Positions 24,149-34,000 of a stretch of DNA of 64,000 nt are shown piece after piece; within the stretch, counting starts at the first letter, position 1, and every line of letters starts with the position of its first letter. The stretch comes from Streptomyces sp. R33 (GTDB taxonomy: Bacteria > Actinomycetota > Actinomycetes > Streptomycetales > Streptomycetaceae), in assembly GCF_041200175.1 (NCBI RefSeq), contig NZ_CP165727.1, positions 4,104,501-4,168,500 of the forward strand. The letters run 5' to 3'. The notes beneath the pieces are model-generated. The model was not told the DNA's origin and did no database searches. It saw only the letters and a list, made by a program, of their open reading frames with translations. The position numbers were made by a program, and so were the translations under genes.

Positions 24149-24664
24149 TCAGAGGCCGACGAACTCAGCCAGTGATCCGCCCAGTTGCTCCCGCAGCCGG
24201 CCCAGCGCCCGCGTGGTGCGGGTCCGCACAGCCGCCGAGCTGGCGTTCATCGCGTCGGCGGTCTCCTCCACGCTGCGGTCCTCCCAGTACCGCAGCACGA
24301 GCACCGCCCGGTCCTTGGGCGCCAGCCGCCCCAGCGCGTCCAGCAGCGTCAGCCGCAGCGCCGGATCGGCGCCGACGGCCGCGGGTGCGCCCGACTCGGG
24401 GAACTCCCCGACCGGCCGCTCCCCCGCCGACCTGCGCCGCTGGTGCGTCAGGAAGACCCGCACGAGCACGGTCTGCGCGTACGCCGCCGGATTGTCGATA
24501 CGGGAGATCCGCCCCCAGAGCAGGTACATCCGCCCCAGGGTCTCCTGCACCAAGTCCTCTGCGAGGTGCGTGTCCCCGCTGGTCAGCAGGCAGGCCGACC
24601 GGTACAAATGCCCCGACCGGCCCGCCGCGAACTCGCGGAACCCGTCCCTGCGCCCCTGCCGCAT
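24149..24664 (-). CDS. SigE-family ECF RNA polymerase sigma factor
   Basis: A 171-aa ECF sigma factor of the actinobacterial SigE (SigE50-type) family. Region 2 is LLTSGDTHLAEDLVQETLGRM (about 27-46), which binds the -10 element. Region 4 is about 108-160 (LGRLAPKDRAVLVLRYWEDR, then SSAAVRTRTTRALGRLRE), which binds the -35 element. The ATG at 24664 has GGGGGAG directly upstream. It is followed by a membrane protein gene that is probably in the same transcript and may control its activity. Target promoters are unknown. Confidence 0.9.
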   Translation of the reverse strand: MRQGRRDGFREFAAGRSGHLYRSACLLTSGDTHLAEDLVQETLGRMYLLWGRISRIDNPAAYAQTVLVRVFLTHQRRRSAGERPVGEFPESGAPAAVGADPALRLTLLDALGRLAPKDRAVLVLRYWEDRSVEETADAMNASSAAVRTRTTRALGRLREQLGGSLAEFVGL

Positions 24665-24720
24665 TCGCTCCCCCTAGCGTCCGCCTCACCCCAACGACGC
24701 GGTGGGGGTGCCGGAATGTT

Positions 24721-25182
24721 TCACCCCAGTCCGTGGAAGTAGACGTGGAACGCGTCGCGTTCGAAACCCTCCGCTTCGTACAGGCTCTGCGCGACGTGGT
24801 TGTCGTAAGCGGTCTCCAGCTGCACCCCGGCCACCCCGGCCTCCCGGGCCCGGCGCAGTACGTCGCGCAGCAGCGCCCGTCCTGCGCCGGTGCGGCGGCC
24901 GGACGGGTCGACGTACAGGTCGCTCAGGATCCAGACGGGCCGCAGGGCGAGCGACGAGAAGGTCCGGTAGACCTGCGCGAACCCGACCGTGCCGGCCTCC
25001 GGGACGTCGGCGAGCAGCACCAGGGACTCGCCGGCCCGGATCCGCTCCGCGAGGAAGGCGCGGGGCCGGTCCGGGTCCTCGACCTTCACCTCGTAGAAAT
25101 CGAGGTACCCGCGGAACAGCCCACCCGCGACGTCGACATCCCCGTCACCTGCAACGCGCACCACCACATTCACATCATCCAT
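24721..25182 (-). CDS. GNAT family N-acetyltransferase
   Basis: A 153-aa acetyl-CoA-dependent acyltransferase. Motif A, which binds the acetyl-CoA pyrophosphate, is LYVDPSGRRTGAGRALLRDV (about 90-109), and the C-terminal AQSLYEAEGFERD is the usual GNAT end. The acceptor is unknown. It lies 4 bases from the end of the serine hydrolase gene, which is upstream on the same strand, so the two are likely one operon. Confidence 0.88.
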   Translation of the reverse strand: MDDVNVVVRVAGDGDVDVAGGLFRGYLDFYEVKVEDPDRPRAFLAERIRAGESLVLLADVPEAGTVGFAQVYRTFSSLALRPVWILSDLYVDPSGRRTGAGRALLRDVLRRAREAGVAGVQLETAYDNHVAQSLYEAEGFERDAFHVYFHGLG

Positions 25183-25186
25183 GCAC

Positions 25187-26434
25187 TCAGTGTCCGGTAA
25201 CGGGCTGGGCGGGGAGGCTGAAGACGTGGTCCGGGGTGACGATCTTGGTGATCGCCTCGCCGAAGAGGGTGCTGGGCTCGGAACCCTCGTAGGAGATGTC
25301 CGTGTTCAGCGTCAGCGTCAGCGTGGCCTTCGCCTGCGGCAGGTACACGACCAGCGCCTGGTAGCCGGGCAACGAGCCGTTGTGGCCGATCCAGCCCTGG
25401 ACGTTGAAGATGCCCAGGCCGTAACCGGCGCCGGGCAGCGCCTCGACGACGTTCAGGCGCTCGGCCTGGGTGGCGGGCTTCAGCAGCGTGCCCGTGGCCA
25501 GGACCCTGGCCCAGGTCTTCAGGTCACCGAGATCGGAGATCATGGCGCCCGCAGCCCAGCCCCAGGAGGGGTTCCAGTCGGCCGCGTCCTCGACCTTCCC
25601 GCTCGCGGTCTGGTCCGTGTACCCCTGGGAGTGCGGACTCGGGAACTCCGGGCCTACGGGGAAGAGCGTGTGCCGCAGACCGGCGGGGCGGACGACCTTC
25701 TGGTTGATGTAGTCGTTGAGCCTCTGCCCGCTCTGCTTCTCCACCACCAGCCCCAGCAGGATCAGGTTGGTGTTGCAGTAGTAGAACTTCGCGTTGGGCT
25801 CGAACAGCACCGGGTGCTTGAAGGAGTACGCGAGCAACTCCTGCGGGGTGAAGGGCCGTCGGGGATTGCTCGTCAGGGCTTTGAAGAAACCTTCGTCCTC
25901 GGAGTAGTTGAACAACCCGCTCCGCATCCCGGCGAGCTCGCGCAGCGTGATCCGGTCCCCGTTGGGCACCCCGCTCACGTATTTGCCTATGGGGTCGTCC
26001 AGCCCGACCTTGCCCTGGTCGACCAGCTGGAGCAGGGCGGTCACGGTGAAGGTCTTGGTCACGCTGCCTATGCGCATGTACATGTTCGTGCTGACCGGCT
26101 GGCCGGTGGCCTTGTCGGCGACACCGAAGGCCCGCACGTACTCGCCCTTGCCGGGGGCCGAGAGCGACACCATCACCCCGGGTATCTTCGCCTCGCTCAT
26201 CACCTTCCGGACGGCGTCGTCCAACTGCCGCGCCACGGCGGGGGTGAGCTGTGGAAACTCCCCGTCGGCGGCAACCGGGGCCGAAGCCGAGGCACTGGGG
26301 GTCACCGGAGCCGAAACCGAAGCACCGGAGCCCACCGACCCGTCCAGCGCGTACCCCGCCCCCACCCCCAGAGGCACCACCACCAGGCCCGCTGCGGCCA
26401 TCCCCACCGCCACTTTGCGCAACCGTGTCGACAT
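25187..26434 (-). CDS. exported serine hydrolase (beta-lactamase/D-Ala-D-Ala carboxypeptidase class C type)
   Basis: A 415-aa secreted or membrane-tethered serine hydrolase of the class C beta-lactamase fold. A signal or anchor sequence is at about 7-30, followed by a Ser/Ala/Pro linker. The nucleophile motif SVTK is at 124-127, YCN at 219-221, and HNG in GHNGSLPGY near 370. The sequence resembles Streptomyces R61-type DD-carboxypeptidases, so peptidoglycan peptides are the likely substrate; an esterase activity is possible. The ATG at 26434 has AGGAGG 6 bases upstream. Divergent from the Cys-rich secreted protein gene. Confidence 0.88.
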   Translation of the reverse strand: MSTRLRKVAVGMAAAGLVVVPLGVGAGYALDGSVGSGASVSAPVTPSASASAPVAADGEFPQLTPAVARQLDDAVRKVMSEAKIPGVMVSLSAPGKGEYVRAFGVADKATGQPVSTNMYMRIGSVTKTFTVTALLQLVDQGKVGLDDPIGKYVSGVPNGDRITLRELAGMRSGLFNYSEDEGFFKALTSNPRRPFTPQELLAYSFKHPVLFEPNAKFYYCNTNLILLGLVVEKQSGQRLNDYINQKVVRPAGLRHTLFPVGPEFPSPHSQGYTDQTASGKVEDAADWNPSWGWAAGAMISDLGDLKTWARVLATGTLLKPATQAERLNVVEALPGAGYGLGIFNVQGWIGHNGSLPGYQALVVYLPQAKATLTLTLNTDISYEGSEPSTLFGEAITKIVTPDHVFSLPAQPVTGH

Positions 26435-26572
26435 GCCGGCCTCCTGCCACGCGTCGCCCGGGTCCAGCCTTCCCAACCTAGCTCCGTCCCGCCCCCCGAG
26501 CGACCGGGAGCCCCGTCGACCCCGTAATCGCCCAGTCACTCTTCGCAGTGGACTGCGCTCCAGTGCAGAAAC

Positions 26573-26602
26573 CTGAACGCACAAAACGAGTTCCGGTATA
26601 TA
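26573..26602 (+). promoter_or_regulatory. predicted promoter for the secreted Cys-rich protein
   Basis: TGAACG and TATATA separated by 17 bp. The -10 lies inside the inverted repeat TTCCGGTATATACGGAA (26591-26607). Transcription from about 26609 would give a 20-base leader ending at ATG 26630, with AGAAGAAG as a weak ribosome-binding site. Confidence 0.45.
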
Positions 26603-26629
26603 CGGAAACTCCGCCAGAAGAAGACACGC

Positions 26630-27093
26630 ATGGGCAAGCGCCTTCAGCAAAGATCACCGTCGCTCTCGCCGCGACAGCCACGTTCGCCCTGTTACCCCCC
26701 GCGCCTGCACACGCCGGCGCCATCGGCTCGACCCCCGTGGCCACCTCCGAATACCAAGTCGGCGGAGTCACCATGAAGGTCCCCACCGGATGCATGTTCA
26801 CCCACATCATCCGCGGCGAGGGCAAGACCATCACCTACCAGAACGCCGGAGTCGACTGCGGCTTCGTCGGGGCCCTCAACGCGGGCTTCTGCAACTGGCG
26901 CATCGACTTCACCTACGCGGACACCGACAACAAGATCTACCGCACGTCCCGCGGCAAGACGCACACCGAGTGCAAGATCAACCCGATGCGGGACAACGCA
27001 CCCCAGAAACTCCCCCGCTACGGCAAAGCATGCGCGTACATCCACGTCAACGGCGTCCGGTGGGCCGGCCAGTGCCACCACATCACGAAGTGA
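26630..27093 (+). CDS. secreted six-cysteine protein with an apparent frameshift in the signal peptide
   Basis: Unknown function. The long open frame to 27093 encodes an AXA signal-peptide core (ITVALAATATFALLPPAPAHA) and a mature domain of about 125 residues with six cysteines, probably three disulfides. The ATG at 26630 (MGKRLQQ) follows a promoter and a weak ribosome-binding site but is one base out of frame. Adding one A in the CAAAG run near 26650 would give MGKRLQQK joined to ITVALA, a textbook signal peptide. As written, the only in-frame start upstream is GTG 26548, which would add an odd 30-residue leader. It may be a sequencing error, a real mutation, or slippage. A small membrane protein gene follows after 7 bases. 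Confidence 0.6.
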
Positions 27094-27100
27094 GCCGCAC

Positions 27101-27331
27101 ATGAGCCCGCAGAGCAGGCCCGAGGACCCTGCCCGAGACACCAGACTCCGGCGCTCCGGAATCGGCGCCTTCCTCGCAGGCGCCGCCGCCACCCTCGCCT
27201 TCTTCGCCTTCTTCCCGGGACTGCCCCACGTCATCGACTGGGGCTCGATCATCGCCGCCCTCGCCATCGGAAGCCTCGCCCGCTGGGCGCTGCGAACCCA
27301 CCTCAGAAAAGAGCCCACCCACCCCGGATAG
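27101..27331 (+). CDS. small two-helix membrane protein
   Basis: A 76-aa hypothetical protein with two hydrophobic segments (about 21-41 and 45-60), a basic turn and a polar C-terminus. It begins 7 bases after the secreted Cys-rich protein gene and is probably co-transcribed. I recognise no family. It could be an immunity-like or accessory partner of the secreted protein, but that is only suggested by position. Confidence 0.55.
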   Translation: MSPQSRPEDPARDTRLRRSGIGAFLAGAAATLAFFAFFPGLPHVIDWGSIIAALAIGSLARWALRTHLRKEPTHPG

Positions 27332-27680
27332 ATCCCCGGCGCGGCCTGACCGAACTCGCGTCCCTGAAGCGGCAGATGGGGCCGCGACGCCGCCCCGGGA
27401 AGCGAGAAACCCCCACGATCACGGCAAGTAAGCGGTCGAGGATGCCATCCGGGCACCTGCCTCGTGGCCAGGCGGGGTGCCTCGTGTCCCGTGGCGGCCA
27501 CGAAGCGGGCCTGGTCGTTGTTGCTCACCGTCGATGGCCCTGGTCGCCCGGACGCCGATGGCTGCGTTGGTGGCGAAGGCGGCTTGCATGTTCGCCACGC
27601 GCACGGGCTGACAGCCCCTCCGCTCACGCACCGGGTTTCGGGCCCGGCCGCTGCATGCGCCGACCGGCCCCGGGAATAGC
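27332..27680. other. 349-bp gene-poor stretch next to tRNA-Thr
   Basis: No convincing gene. Short open frames on both strands have no family features or good ribosome-binding sites. Being next to a tRNA gene it could be decayed remains of an integrated element, but I find no duplicated tRNA end (att site) and no integrase. Confidence 0.4.
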
Positions 27681-27682
27681 AA

Positions 27683-27718
27683 AAGCCCCAGGTCACGGCG
27701 AGTGAGTCCTGGGGCTTC
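27683..27718 (-). terminator. intrinsic terminator after tRNA-Thr
   Basis: Inverted arms AAGCCCCAGG (27683-27692) and CCTGGGGCTT (27709-27718). On the minus strand the stem is followed by a short U run, so it terminates the tRNA transcript. Confidence 0.7.
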
Positions 27719-27723
27719 TACAG

Positions 27724-27797
27724 AGCCGCCTTCGGGATTCGAACCCGAGACCTACGCATTACGAGTGCGTTGCTCTGGCCAACTGAGCTAAGGCGGC
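27724..27797 (-). tRNA. tRNA-Thr (anticodon CGT)
   Basis: A 74-nt cloverleaf: acceptor arms GCCGCCT and AGGCGGC with discriminator T, D-arm with TTAGCTCAGTTGG, anticodon stem ACGCA/TGCGT around loop CTCGTAA (anticodon CGT, reads ACG), and T-arm with GGTTCGAATCC. No CCA is encoded. It is followed by an intrinsic terminator. Confidence 0.97.
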
Positions 27798-27964
27798 ACC
27801 GCTGGTCAGACAAGTGTTCCCTCGGAGAGGAGCTCTCATCAGCAGCGGCGCCAAGTCTACAGGCTGAAACGGGGTGCCCCGAACCACGTTGTGGAGGGGT
27901 GGGACGTAGGGGGCATATGGGGATCGATCGGGGGCATCTCACCGCCTGGGGCGGGGCAGGGGCG

Positions 27965-29533
27965 TCAGGTGCACTTCTTGCCGTCCTTCGGCGGGGTTCC
28001 CGCCAGCAGGTACTGGTTGATCGCCGTGTCGATGCAGGCGCTGCCGCGGCCGTACGCCGTGTGGCCGTCGCCGTCGTACGTGAGCAGGACGCCCGAGTCG
28101 AGCTGCTGCGCCAGCGCCTGGGCCCACTTGTACGGGGTCGCCGGGTCCCGGACCGTGCCGACCACCACGATCGGCGGGGCGCCCTTCGCCGTCAGGGCGC
28201 GGGCCTCGCCGGTGGCCTTGACCGGCCAGTACGCGCAGTTCAGCGAGGCCCAGGCGAGGCCCGCGCCGAACACCGGGGAGGCCTTCTGGAAGGACGGCAC
28301 AGCCGCGTCGACCGCATCCGGGCCGGCGAAGGCGGGAGGCTGGTCCAGGCAGTTCACGGCGGCGTTCGCGAACATCAGGTTCGCGTACTTGCCGTCCGCC
28401 TCCCGCTCGTAATAGCTGTCGGCCAGGCCCAGCAGGCCGGACCCGTCGCCGTTCATCGCCGCCGTCAGCGCCTCGCGCAGCTGCGGCCACGCGCTCTCGT
28501 CGTACAGCGCCGCGATCACCCCCGTCGTGGCGAGGGACTCGCCCAGCGGGCGGTCCGGATCGCCGCTGGGCACGGGCTGCGCGTCGGCCTTGCGGAAGAA
28601 CTCCTTGAGCTGCTCCGTCATCGCCTCCGGCCCGCCCTTCCCGAGCGGGCAGTCGGACTGCTTCGCGCAGTCCTTGATGAAGGAGCGCAGGGCCGTCTCG
28701 AAGCCCCCGGTCTGGTCCCGGTTCATCTCGAGCGCCGGACGGGAGGGATCCATCGCGCCGTCCAGGACGAGCCGGCCGACCCGCCCGGGGAACAGCTCCG
28801 CGTACGTCGCCCCGAGGAAGGTCCCGTACGAGGCGCCGACGTACGCCAGCTTCTCGTCGCCCAGCACCGCACGCAGCACGTCCATGTCGCGGGCCGCCTC
28901 GACCGTGGAGACGTGCGGCAGGACCCGCTGCGAGCGGGACTGGCAGCCGGCCGCGAACTGCTTGAACGCGGCCACCAGCTCGGCCCGCTCCGCCGCGTTG
29001 TCCGGCGTCTGGTCCACCTGCGTGAACTTGTCCATCTCCGGCCCGGTCAGGCACTGGACCGGGCTGCTGCGGTCCACCCCGCGCGGGTCGAAGGACACCA
29101 TGTCGTACCGGGCGCGGACGGCTGCCGGGTAGCCGATGCCCGCGTACGCCTGGAGGTAGCCGATGCCGGAGCCGCCGGGGCCGCCCGGGTTCACCACGAG
29201 GGAGCCCAGCCGCTTGCCGGGACCGGTGGCCTGGCGGCGGGCCACGGCGATGTCGACGTCCTGGCCGGACTCGGGGTGCGCGTAGTCCAGCGGGGCCTTC
29301 ATCGTGGCGCACTGGAACCCGGGGACACCGCAGTCGCGCCAGCTCAGCTTCTGCTCGTAGTACGGGCGCAGCGCGGCCGGGACCGCGGTCGAGGCGGCCG
29401 CCGGCGCAGTGCCCCCGGCCGAGGACGCGACGGCCTTCGGCCCTCCCGACCCGTCCGAGGTGCACCCCGAGAGCAGCAGCCCCGCAGCTGCGATCACGGT
29501 TCCGGTCGTACGCAGCAGGCGACTGGTGTCCAT
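27965..29533 (-). CDS. alpha/beta-hydrolase lipoprotein, tripeptidyl aminopeptidase (Tap/SlpD/SlpE) type
   Basis: A 522-aa surface lipoprotein of the S33 peptidase family. The lipobox LLSGC places the lipidated Cys at 24, followed by an Ala-rich linker. The oxyanion-loop region NPGGPGGSG is at 115-123. The nucleophile Ser235 is in GASYG, with the acid in GTVRDPATPY and the His in DGDGHTAYG near the C-terminus (TAP-like C-terminal domain). Streptomyces Tap, SlpD and SlpE remove tripeptides from secreted proteins; the same role is likely. Downstream of the DNA polymerase delta' gene on the same strand, separated by about 200 bases. Confidence 0.9.
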   Translation of the reverse strand: MDTSRLLRTTGTVIAAAGLLLSGCTSDGSGGPKAVASSAGGTAPAAASTAVPAALRPYYEQKLSWRDCGVPGFQCATMKAPLDYAHPESGQDVDIAVARRQATGPGKRLGSLVVNPGGPGGSGIGYLQAYAGIGYPAAVRARYDMVSFDPRGVDRSSPVQCLTGPEMDKFTQVDQTPDNAAERAELVAAFKQFAAGCQSRSQRVLPHVSTVEAARDMDVLRAVLGDEKLAYVGASYGTFLGATYAELFPGRVGRLVLDGAMDPSRPALEMNRDQTGGFETALRSFIKDCAKQSDCPLGKGGPEAMTEQLKEFFRKADAQPVPSGDPDRPLGESLATTGVIAALYDESAWPQLREALTAAMNGDGSGLLGLADSYYEREADGKYANLMFANAAVNCLDQPPAFAGPDAVDAAVPSFQKASPVFGAGLAWASLNCAYWPVKATGEARALTAKGAPPIVVVGTVRDPATPYKWAQALAQQLDSGVLLTYDGDGHTAYGRGSACIDTAINQYLLAGTPPKDGKKCT

Positions 29534-29731
29534 CCTCGGAGCCTACGTCCTGCCGGGCGACGCGGCCCGGACGCGCCCCCGCCGACCGGCCGCCCGCCGC
29601 CGCGGGCTCGCCGCAGCCCCGCACCGATCCCGCCGTACCCGGCCCGACCTCGGCGGATCGCTCAAACGGGTGAAACGGTCAACGGCGGTTGAAGGCGAGG
29701 CGGCCCCGGTGCGAGGCGGCCCCGGTGCAGC

Positions 29732-30943
29732 TCAGCCGGCTCGGAGGGACATCGTCATCGCCTCGACCGCGAGGAGCGGGGCCACGTTGCGGTCCAGGGC
29801 ATCGCGGCAGGCGATGATCGCCTCGATCCGGCGCAGGGTGCGCTCCGGTCCGGACGCGCGGGCGATCCGGTCCAGGTCGGGCCGTATCTCCTCGTTCGCG
29901 ATCGCCAGCGAAGAGCCGAGCTGGAGGGCCAGCACGTCCCGGTAGAAGCCGGTGAGGTCGGTCAGCGCCAGGTCGAGCGTGTCGCGCTGGGTACGGGTGC
30001 GGCGGCGCTTCTGCCGGTCCTCGAGCTCCTTCATCACGCCCGCCGTGCCCCGCGGCATGCGGCCGCCGGTGCCGGCCCCGGCGCCGAGTGCGGCCCTCAG
30101 GTCCTCGGTCTCCTTGGTGTCGACCTCCTCCGCGACCTGCTTCGCGTCCTCGGCGGCGGCGTCGACCAGCTCCTGGGCGGCCTTGAGGCAGCCGCCCACG
30201 TCGTCGATGCGGAGCGGGAGCTTCAGCACGGCGGCCCGGCGGGCCCGGGCGGCCTCGTCCTGCGCGAGCCGGCGGGCCCGGCCGATGTGGCCCTGGGTCG
30301 CGCGCGCCACGGCCGCGGCGACGGCGGGCTCGATGCCGTCGCGCCGGACCAGCACATCGGCGACGGCGTGGACGGGCGGGGTACGGAGGGTCAGATGGCG
30401 GCAACGGGAGCGGATGGTGGGCAGCACGTCCTCCAGGGAGGGTGCGCACAGCAGCCACACGGTCCGCGGAGCGGGCTCCTCCACGGCCTTGAGGAGCACG
30501 TTGCCCGCGCCCTCGGTCAGCCGGTCGGCATCCTCGAGGACGATGACCTGCCAGCGGCCCACGGCCGGCGAGAGCTGCGCCCGGCGGACCAGATCACGGG
30601 TCTCCTTCACACCGATGGACAGCAGATCGGTACGGACGATCTCCACATCGGCGTGCGTACCGACCACGGTGGTGTGGCAGCCGTCGCAGAACCCGCAGCC
30701 CGGCTCGCCCCCGAGGGCGCGGTCGGGGCTGGTGCACTGCAGGGCCGCCGCGAAGGCACGGGCGGCGGTGGCCCGCCCGGAGCCGGGCGGACCGGTGAAC
30801 AGCCAGGCGTGCGTCATCTTGGACGTGGCGGGCGGCGGCGCCCCGGCCTCGACGGCGGTGACCAGGGCGTCGGCGTCACGGGCGGCGGCGGCCAGCTGCG
30901 ACTGCACCCGCTCCTGTCCCACCAGGTCGTCCCATACGGGCAT
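29732..30943 (-). CDS. holB: DNA polymerase III subunit delta'
   Basis: Clamp-loader subunit of the replicative polymerase (403 aa). The AAA+ domain has an altered P-loop GPPGSGRAT (51-59), with Arg in place of the usual Lys, as expected for a non-hydrolysing delta'. The four-cysteine zinc module is Cys70, Cys83, Cys86 and Cys89 (PGCGFCDGC). The sensor 1 region is followed by a helical C-terminal domain. ATG 30943 was preferred over GTG 30952, whose purine-rich site is too close. It lies 101 bases downstream of the thymidylate kinase fusion gene, the conserved tmk-holB order. Confidence 0.92.
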   Translation of the reverse strand: MPVWDDLVGQERVQSQLAAAARDADALVTAVEAGAPPPATSKMTHAWLFTGPPGSGRATAARAFAAALQCTSPDRALGGEPGCGFCDGCHTTVVGTHADVEIVRTDLLSIGVKETRDLVRRAQLSPAVGRWQVIVLEDADRLTEGAGNVLLKAVEEPAPRTVWLLCAPSLEDVLPTIRSRCRHLTLRTPPVHAVADVLVRRDGIEPAVAAAVARATQGHIGRARRLAQDEAARARRAAVLKLPLRIDDVGGCLKAAQELVDAAAEDAKQVAEEVDTKETEDLRAALGAGAGTGGRMPRGTAGVMKELEDRQKRRRTRTQRDTLDLALTDLTGFYRDVLALQLGSSLAIANEEIRPDLDRIARASGPERTLRRIEAIIACRDALDRNVAPLLAVEAMTMSLRAG

Positions 30944-31044
30944 CCCGCCCACCGCCTTTCACCGGCCGTCTTCCCTTGGCCGTCCGTACCGCTCGTCCTG
31001 CTCGTGCCCGCCCCCAGTGTGGCGTGCGCCACTGACAATCCCCG

Positions 31045-34000
31045 TCAGCGGCGGCGGCGCGGACCGCCCTCTTCGTCCTCGTCGTCCCGGCGCGGGCCCA
31101 GCAGCTCGTCCGCCAGGGTCGGCAGATCGTCCAGCGGGGTCTCCTCGGCCCAGGCGGGACGCGGCCGGCTCGGCCGCGCCGACTGAGCCGGCCGGCTCTG
31201 CGCGCCCTGCCCGCTCGGGCCGCCGTCGTCGCCGAGCAGCGGGAGCTCGCGGGTCACGTCGTCGCCGGAGTCCCGGAAGATCCCCGGCGGCACCCGGTCG
31301 GCCGGGCTCTCCTCCGGACGGCGGGCCGTCGGCCGCGTGGCGGAGCGGGCTTGCCCGGCCGGAGCCGGGCCGGCCTGCGGGCTCGTACGGGACGACGGGC
31401 GTACGGGCGGCAGGACCGCCGTCTCGTCGGCCGGGCCGGCCGACGGGACGGCCGGCAGAACGGAGGTCTCCGCCGCCGGGTCGATCTTCGGCACGGGGAC
31501 CGTCTGGGTCACGTCGTCCGGCTGGACGACCCGCTTGACCAGCGGAGTCTCCACCGTCACCGCATCGTCCGGGAGCGGCTCCTTGGTCATGGCCACCTTG
31601 GGGGCGGGCGCCTCGGGAGCGGGGGCCGGTGCCGGAGCGGGGGCCGGTGCCGGCGCCGCGGCAGGGGCCGAAGCCGCTGCCGCTGCCTGGGCCGCCGCCG
31701 CGGCCGCCGAGGCCTCCGCCAGCCGGCGCGCCTCCTCCGCCCTGAGCAGGGCCTCCTCGGCCCGCCGCTGCTTCTCCAGCCGCCGCTCCTCGGCCTCGGC
31801 ACGCAGCCGGGCCTCTTCCTCCGCCTGCTTGCGCAGCCGCTCCAGCTCCGCCGCGCGGGCCTTCTCCTCGGCCTCCACGCGCAGCCGCTCGGCCTCGGCC
31901 CGGACACGGGCCTCCTCCTCGGCGCGCAGCCGCTCTTCCTCCGCCCTGCGGGCGGCCTCGGCCTCGGCCTTGATCCGGGCGGCTTCGGCCTCGGCCTTCA
32001 GGCGTGCTTCCTCCGCAGCGCGCAGCCGCTCTTCCTCCGCCTTGCGCGCGGCCTCTTCCTCGGCCCTGCGCCGGGCGTCCTCCTCGGCCTTGCGCCGGGC
32101 CTCGGCCTGGGCCGCCACCTCGGCCTCCGAGAGCGGAAGCATCCGGTCCAGGCGGTGGCGCACGACGGTGGTCACGGACTCCGGGTCCTGGCCGGCATCG
32201 ACCACCAGGTAGCGCCCGGGGTCGGCCGCGGCCAGCGTCAGGAAGCCGGCCCGCACCCGCTGGTGGAACTCGGCCGGCTCCGACTCCAGCCGGTCCGGGG
32301 CCTCGGTGAACCGCTCGCGCGCCGCCTCCGGCGCTACGTCGAGCAGCACGGTCAGGTTGGGGACGAGCCCGTCGGTGGCCCAGCGGGAGATCCGGGCGAT
32401 CTCGGTCGGGGACAGGTCGCGCCCGGCACCCTGGTAGGCCACCGAGGAGTCGATGTAGCGGTCGGAGATGACGACCGCGCCGCGCTCCAGGGCGGGCCGC
32501 ACGACTGTGTCCACGTGCTCCGCGCGGTCGGCGGCGTACAGCAACGCCTCGGCGCGGTTCGACAGCCCGGCCGAGGAGACGTCGAGCAGGATCGAGCGGA
32601 GCCGCTTGCCGACCGGCGTGGCTCCCGGCTCGCGGGTCACGACGACCTCGTGCCCCTTGCCCCGTATCCAGTCGGCCAGCGCCTCGACCTGGGTGGACTT
32701 GCCGGCGCCGTCGCCGCCCTCCAGGGCGATGAAGAACCCGGCGTCGGACGCGGCCTGCACCGGCTCCCCGCCGCGCAGCGCCTCGCGCAGGTCGCGGCGC
32801 AGCGGTACACCGCTGCGGTCGTCGGCCTTGGCGAGGACCACGACGGCGACGGGCAGCAGCAGGGCGCCGACCAGCATCAGGGTGAAGGCGGCCCCGCCGT
32901 GTGCGAAGACGACGTCCCCGGCGGCCAGCCGGTGCGGGCCGATCGCCGCGGCCAGGACCGGGGCGAGGACGGCGCCGACGCCCACGGCCACCCGTACGAC
33001 GGCCTGCAGGTGCTCGGTGACCCGCGCCCGGCGGAACTCCTCGGTCTCCTGGTCCAGCAGGGTGTGGCCGGTGTTGGCGGCCACGCCCGCGGCGGTGCCC
33101 GCGAGCAGCGACAGGAACAGCACGGTGGCCGTGTCCGGGACCAGCCCGGTCAGCAGCAGCGCGAGTCCGGCCACCGCGATGGCCAGGGCCAGCAGCCGGC
33201 GCCGGGAGAGCGCGGGGAGCACCTTGCCGGCCTGGGTGGCGCGGATGCCGGCGGCGGTACCGCCGAGCAGGGCCAGGACGAGCAGGGCGAAGGTGGCGGG
33301 GCCGCCGCCCAGGTCGAAGGCGTGCAGGACGGCCACGGCGGCGGCGCTGGACACGGCTCCGGCGACGGCGGCGCTGGCCAGCACGAGCAGCGGAACGGCC
33401 CCCGTACGGCCCTTCTCCGGGCGGTCCCCCGCCTTGGGGGCCCGCCCGCCCTCCAGAGGAGAGCGCGGGCGCGGGGTCTTCGCCGCGGGCAGCACCAGCG
33501 GGAGCAGCAGGGAGACGGACGCCGCGAACAGGCCGGAGGCCACGTACGAGCCGAGGGCGGCCTGGTTCTCGGCGAACCAGTCCACGCCGAGGCCGAGGGC
33601 CTTGCCGACGAGCGTCGCGACGAGCAGCACGGCGGCGGCGACGGGCATCGCGGCGAAGGACGTCCGCAGGGTCAGCCGGCGCAGCGCGTCGAGGTGGTCC
33701 GGCAGCGGGCGTACGGTCGCGCCCTCCGGCGGCGGCGAGGGCAGCAGGGCGGGAGCCGCGCTGTCCTTGGCCAGGGTCCACAGCCGCTCGGCGACGCCGG
33801 AGACGAAGACGGTGGCCAGCAGCGCGGTGAGCGCGTGGGCCGGGATCCAGTCGAGCCAGAGCGGGGCGACGACGAACAGACCGAGCCGGATCCCGTCGGC
33901 GCCGACCATCGTCCAGCGGCGGTCCAGCTTGCCGCCGGCCTCCTTCGGCGCGAGGAGCTTGGCCAGCGGGCCGAGCAGTACGGCGCCGAAGAGCAGGGTG

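Noticed and set aside
27419..27682. Minus-strand frame next to tRNA-Thr that might be an integrase remnant
   Set aside because: No recombinase catalytic residues, no ribosome-binding site and no duplicated tRNA end in the neighbourhood.
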